NCBI RefSeq assembly: GCF_001907295.1
Contig: NZ_MQVR01000015.1
Span: forward strand, 1 to 36,784
From: Bowdeniella nasicola
GTDB lineage: Bacteria > Actinomycetota > Actinomycetes > Actinomycetales > Actinomycetaceae
Reading direction: 5' to 3'
Length of the DNA stretch: 36,784 bases
Below, in pieces: positions 33,742-36,784 of the stretch (position 1 is its first letter; the number at the start of each line of letters is the position of its first letter). Both the position numbers and the translations under genes were made by a program. The notes under the pieces were generated by a model that did not search any database, was not told the DNA's origin, and was given only the letters and a program-made list of their open reading frames with translations.

Positions 33742-36426
33742 TCACACGAGCGTGCTCCACGCGACGATGTCGCGGTGGATAAGGCGGCGGGCAGCGGTCG
33801 CCCGCTCAGCAGATTCGACGTCGCCGCTGACCTTTTCGGCGGCGGCAATATGGTCGAGAACGTCGGCGGTTTGTTTCACCCAGCGCACGAAGTCGCCCGC
33901 GGGGATGCCGGCGGTTTGCAGCGCCCGGTTCAAGTTGAGGCCACGGGCCCAATCGCGCATGGCGGTGACGAGCCCGTCGTCGATCTGCCGCATCTGCTCG
34001 ATACCGTGGCGCTCTTCGCCAGCACGCAGCGACTCGGAGAGCTCTCGGATGGTGTCGACGGCGCGCCCCAGGTCACCTTTCAGGTGCAGCGGTGCGCGAC
34101 CATCCTCGCCTCGCGTGACGTAGACGAACATCGTGGCCGCGGCGGCTAGGTCGATGCTCGAGAGCTGATGCAGCACTCCCCTAGCCAGGCATTCGGCGAT
34201 CAGCAGGTCCGCCTCTGCGGTGATCTGCCGCAACATATCGCCGTTATCGGTCAAATGGTATTCCTCGTTGAGGTATCCGAGCTCGATCAGGTGCGCGCAG
34301 ATGCGGCGGAAGGCTTGCCCGAGGCCCTCGGTCTTATTCGCAAGCTTCTGCTCGTTGCTGCGAAGCGATTTGCGCAGGTCGCGCCAGCGCGCGGTCCACC
34401 GTTCGTGATCGGAGCGCTTCGGGCACGAGTGCCCCGGATGGGACGTGAGCTGTTTGCGCAGGGCGTCGAGCTCTGCGTAGGCGTCCTCATCGCGCGGCTT
34501 ATTGACGATTGACTCGCCCTTACGGCCCGCGAACCGCGAGAGTTTTCCAGCCAGCTGTTTCCGGGTTTTCGCACCGCGCCAGGAGTTGCCCTGGATCGCA
34601 ATACTGCCGAGGCTGACCGGCACCTGAACGAAATCTCGTCCTGTCATGGTGCGCAGCTTCGCCGTCTGGTCAATCAGCGTGATAACGCTGCCTTGCGCCC
34701 CCGAATGCCGGACGTCGACGACGAGCCCGCGGTGGGTACGTCGCCCAAAGCGGTACTCGATGACCTCCCCTACCCCGATGTTGTCCAGGGCGAGCTGCCT
34801 GTGCAGGGCGCTCGTCTTTTTTCGCGTGGACTTTTCCAGCCGCGAGATTTTCTCTCGCAGCTCGAGGTAGGCGGGGAAATCGCACGTGCAGTCGAGGGCC
34901 TTTTCGTACCCCTCTAAGGCGGCTCGCTCTTTACGGATCCGGCGGGCGAGGCCGCCGACGGACCGGTCAACTTGGAACTGCGCGAAACTCGACTCCAAGA
35001 CCCGCTCGGCCTGGTCGACCGACAGCCACGACAGGAGGTTCACGGCCATCGAATAGGTGGGCCGGAAGGCCGAATTCAGCGGATAGGTGCGCTTGGAGGC
35101 CAGGCCTACGATGGCGTCGACGTTGATCCGCTGGTCGTACAGGACGATTGCGTGGCCTTCGACGTCGATGCCTCGCCGCCCCGCGCGTCCCGTCAGCTGC
35201 GTGTACTGGCCGGGCGTCAGCATGACGTGATCGGCGCCGTCCCATTTCACCAGGCCCTCGATGACGACCGAGCGGGCCGGCATATTGATACCCAGTGCGA
35301 GGGTTTCGGTCGCGTAGACGACCTTGATGAGGCCCTGGACGAAGAGTTGCTCGACGCATTCTTTAAAGATCGGCAGCAGGCCCGCGTGGTGGGCCGCGAT
35401 GCCGCGCGTCGCGGCGTGGTAGAAGGTCTCGTAGCCCACCGCTTGGCGGTCGGTTGGATCGAGCTCCATGCAGATCCGCTCGACGATCACGCCAATGCGA
35501 TCGGCCTCCGCGCGGGTGGTGAGGGTGACGCCTGCCGCGAGGAGTTCTTCGACCGCGCGCTGGCAGCCGGCGCGTGAAAACACGAAGATGATCGCGGGCA
35601 GCAGCGTGGCCTCATCGAGGGTGGCCACCACGTCGTAGCGGGAGGTGAGGGGGCGCCGGCGAGGCTGGCCGTGTCTGCGCGAGCCGCTGCCGATCGCCTG
35701 GTACACCTCGGGGTTGACCTTCAGCGGGTCGTTCGGGTGCGTGAGGTCGAGCATGCTTCGACCGACCATAATGTGCTGGTTGAGCGGGACGGGACGAATC
35801 TCCGAGACGATGATTTGCGTGTGGCCGCGCAGTTCGGTAAGCCAGGCGCCGAACTCTTCCGCGTTCGATACGGTCGCCGACAGCGAGATCACCTGGACCC
35901 GCTCGGGCAGCAGAATCATGCACTCTTCCCACACCGGGCCGCGGAACCGGTCGGCTAGGTAGTGGACTTCGTCCATGACGACGTAGCGTACGTCGGAAAG
36001 GTCGCGCGAGTCCTGGTAGAGCATGTTGCGCAGGACCTCCGTCGTCATGACGACGATGGGAGCCTGCGGGTTGATCGACGTGTCGCCGGTGAGGATTCCG
36101 ACGTTCTCTTTGTCCCAGGTCTTGACGAAGTCAGAGTATTTCTGATTCGACAGTGCCTTGATCGGCGTCGTGTACATGAGGCGGACCCCGCCTTGGATCG
36201 CGAGCCGGGCGGCGAATTCACCCACGACGGTCTTGCCGGCGCCGGTCGGGGCCGCGACGAGGACGCCGTCGCCGCCTTCGACCGCGAGGCATGCCGTTCG
36301 CTGGAAGTCATCGAGCGGAAACGGCAGCGAGGCATCATAGGCCGCGGTCTCGCTGCGCTCATAGCGGGCTTGCTGGCGCGAGGCGGCGTAGCGTTCGGCG
36401 GGTGACAGCTCGGGCTCGTCAGCCAT
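33742..36426 (-). CDS. helY: DEAD/DEAH-box RNA helicase, HelY (Ski2/Mtr4-like)
   Basis: An 894-residue ATP-dependent helicase. Walker A AAPTGAGKT (about residues 58-66), DEVHY (152-156), SLSATVSNAEEFG, the SF2 motif FSRAGCQRAVEELL, and QLTGRAGRRGIDVEG are all seen. The C-terminal half has the arch/winged-helix and helical parts (DSHCT domain; LGYLNEEYHLTDNGDMLRQI). It probably works in RNA decay or processing. The frame opens at 36489, but MADEPELSPAERY at ATG 36426 overlaps the stop of the previous gene by eight bases (ATGGCTGA), so translational coupling makes it the better start. Confidence 0.92.
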   Translation of the reverse strand: MADEPELSPAERYAASRQQARYERSETAAYDASLPFPLDDFQRTACLAVEGGDGVLVAAPTGAGKTVVGEFAARLAIQGGVRLMYTTPIKALSNQKYSDFVKTWDKENVGILTGDTSINPQAPIVVMTTEVLRNMLYQDSRDLSDVRYVVMDEVHYLADRFRGPVWEECMILLPERVQVISLSATVSNAEEFGAWLTELRGHTQIIVSEIRPVPLNQHIMVGRSMLDLTHPNDPLKVNPEVYQAIGSGSRRHGQPRRRPLTSRYDVVATLDEATLLPAIIFVFSRAGCQRAVEELLAAGVTLTTRAEADRIGVIVERICMELDPTDRQAVGYETFYHAATRGIAAHHAGLLPIFKECVEQLFVQGLIKVVYATETLALGINMPARSVVIEGLVKWDGADHVMLTPGQYTQLTGRAGRRGIDVEGHAIVLYDQRINVDAIVGLASKRTYPLNSAFRPTYSMAVNLLSWLSVDQAERVLESSFAQFQVDRSVGGLARRIRKERAALEGYEKALDCTCDFPAYLELREKISRLEKSTRKKTSALHRQLALDNIGVGEVIEYRFGRRTHRGLVVDVRHSGAQGSVITLIDQTAKLRTMTGRDFVQVPVSLGSIAIQGNSWRGAKTRKQLAGKLSRFAGRKGESIVNKPRDEDAYAELDALRKQLTSHPGHSCPKRSDHERWTARWRDLRKSLRSNEQKLANKTEGLGQAFRRICAHLIELGYLNEEYHLTDNGDMLRQITAEADLLIAECLARGVLHQLSSIDLAAAATMFVYVTRGEDGRAPLHLKGDLGRAVDTIRELSESLRAGEERHGIEQMRQIDDGLVTAMRDWARGLNLNRALQTAGIPAGDFVRWVKQTADVLDHIAAAEKVSGDVESAERATAARRLIHRDIVAWSTLV

Positions 36427-36751
36427 CAAAGGAGGTCCATTCTGCCTTCGCTGCGAGCACCCGCAGGGCGGCTGGTTCGACGGTGACACTCACGGGCATG
36501 GATCCGAGTGCTTCCCCGTCGCCGTGGACGATCACGTCGGCTGAGCAGGAAATCTCAAAGTGCTTCGCGCGCGTGTGGGCGACGGCCGGATGCGAGATGT
36601 GAGTGCCGCGGTAGATCCGCGGGAAGACGGTCAGCAGGGTCGAGCGGTAGACGTCGGAGACGGTGATGAGTTCACCGATCCCGTCCTTCGCGTAGTTGAG
36701 TCCCTCATAGTGGTGTAGCGGGGTGGTCGTGCTGGACAGCAGGGCGGTCAC
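36419..36751 (-). CDS. Diacylglycerol kinase-family protein, C-terminal part
   Basis: Reading leftward from GTG 36751, 110 residues match the C-terminal part of DAGK/YegS-type lipid kinases: LTVFPRIYRGTHISHPAV, VIVHGDGEALGSMPVSV and VEPAALRVL. The family needs a further ~200 residues with the ATP site on the N-terminal side, which would lie beyond the right edge. An in-frame TGA at 36782-36784 closes the frame at the very edge, so either the upstream part is frameshifted or this is a remnant. It overlaps the helY start by eight bases. Confidence 0.6.
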   Translation of the reverse strand: MTALLSSTTTPLHHYEGLNYAKDGIGELITVSDVYRSTLLTVFPRIYRGTHISHPAVAHTRAKHFEISCSADVIVHGDGEALGSMPVSVTVEPAALRVLAAKAEWTSFDG

Positions 36752-36784
36752 CGCGTGATCCTCGAGTTCATCTTCTACAACTCA

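Overview
The window comes from a high-GC actinobacterium. The markers are a mycothiol-type formaldehyde dehydrogenase gene, RbpA, a GarA/OdhI-like FHA protein with its two MerR partners, the DUF881/Sbp cluster, a HelY-type helicase, and neighbouring Lnt and polyprenol-phosphomannose synthase genes. The genus cannot be fixed. The Erm(X)-like remnant would suit a host-associated relative of Actinomycetaceae or Corynebacteriaceae, but that is only a guess.

Layout. (1) 1-384: probable right end of an insertion sequence, cut into the start of an erm-type rRNA methylase gene whose leader still carries an attenuator-like pair of alternative hairpins. (2) 385-8448: a six-gene histidine-utilisation operon, hutH-hutU-M20 amidohydrolase-hutF-hutI-symporter, with overlapping or closely spaced genes. 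It takes histidine through urocanate, imidazolone propionate, formiminoglutamate and (inferred) N-formylglutamate to glutamate. (3) 8445-13967: a DUF2891 protein, a CPA2 antiporter, aminopeptidase N and a TetR regulator. (4) 14086-18714: DUF881-sbp-DUF881, then garA-like FHA, ftsR-like merR, a second merR and an unrecognised gene. (5) 18711-24669: a TetR-controlled export module made of an MMPL transporter carrying a C-terminal domain that looks like a worn-out ABC ATPase, plus a YhgE/Pip-type membrane protein. (6) 24743-26448: mycothiol-dependent formaldehyde oxidation pair, with the dehydrogenase interrupted by an in-frame TAG. (7) 26452-30725: RlmC-type methyltransferase, an unknown small acidic protein, a strikingly proteobacterial-looking Lgt, and two decayed genes (YkvI-type transporter, nitronate monooxygenase). 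(8) 30771-36784: rbpA behind a SigR/SigH-type promoter, ppm1 and lnt, helY, and the C-terminal part of a diacylglycerol kinase gene at the right edge.

Two themes stand out. There is visible gene decay: the erm fragment, the ykvI and NMO pseudogenes, the TAG in mscR, and a stop in the diacylglycerol kinase frame. Convergent genes are packed extremely tightly, five of six pairs overlapping or abutting. No CRISPR array, tRNA or rRNA was seen. The items most worth following up are the MMPL/degenerate-ABC/YhgE module, the transferred-looking lgt, the hut-operon symporter that lacks the acidic-substrate arginine, and the rbpA promoter.
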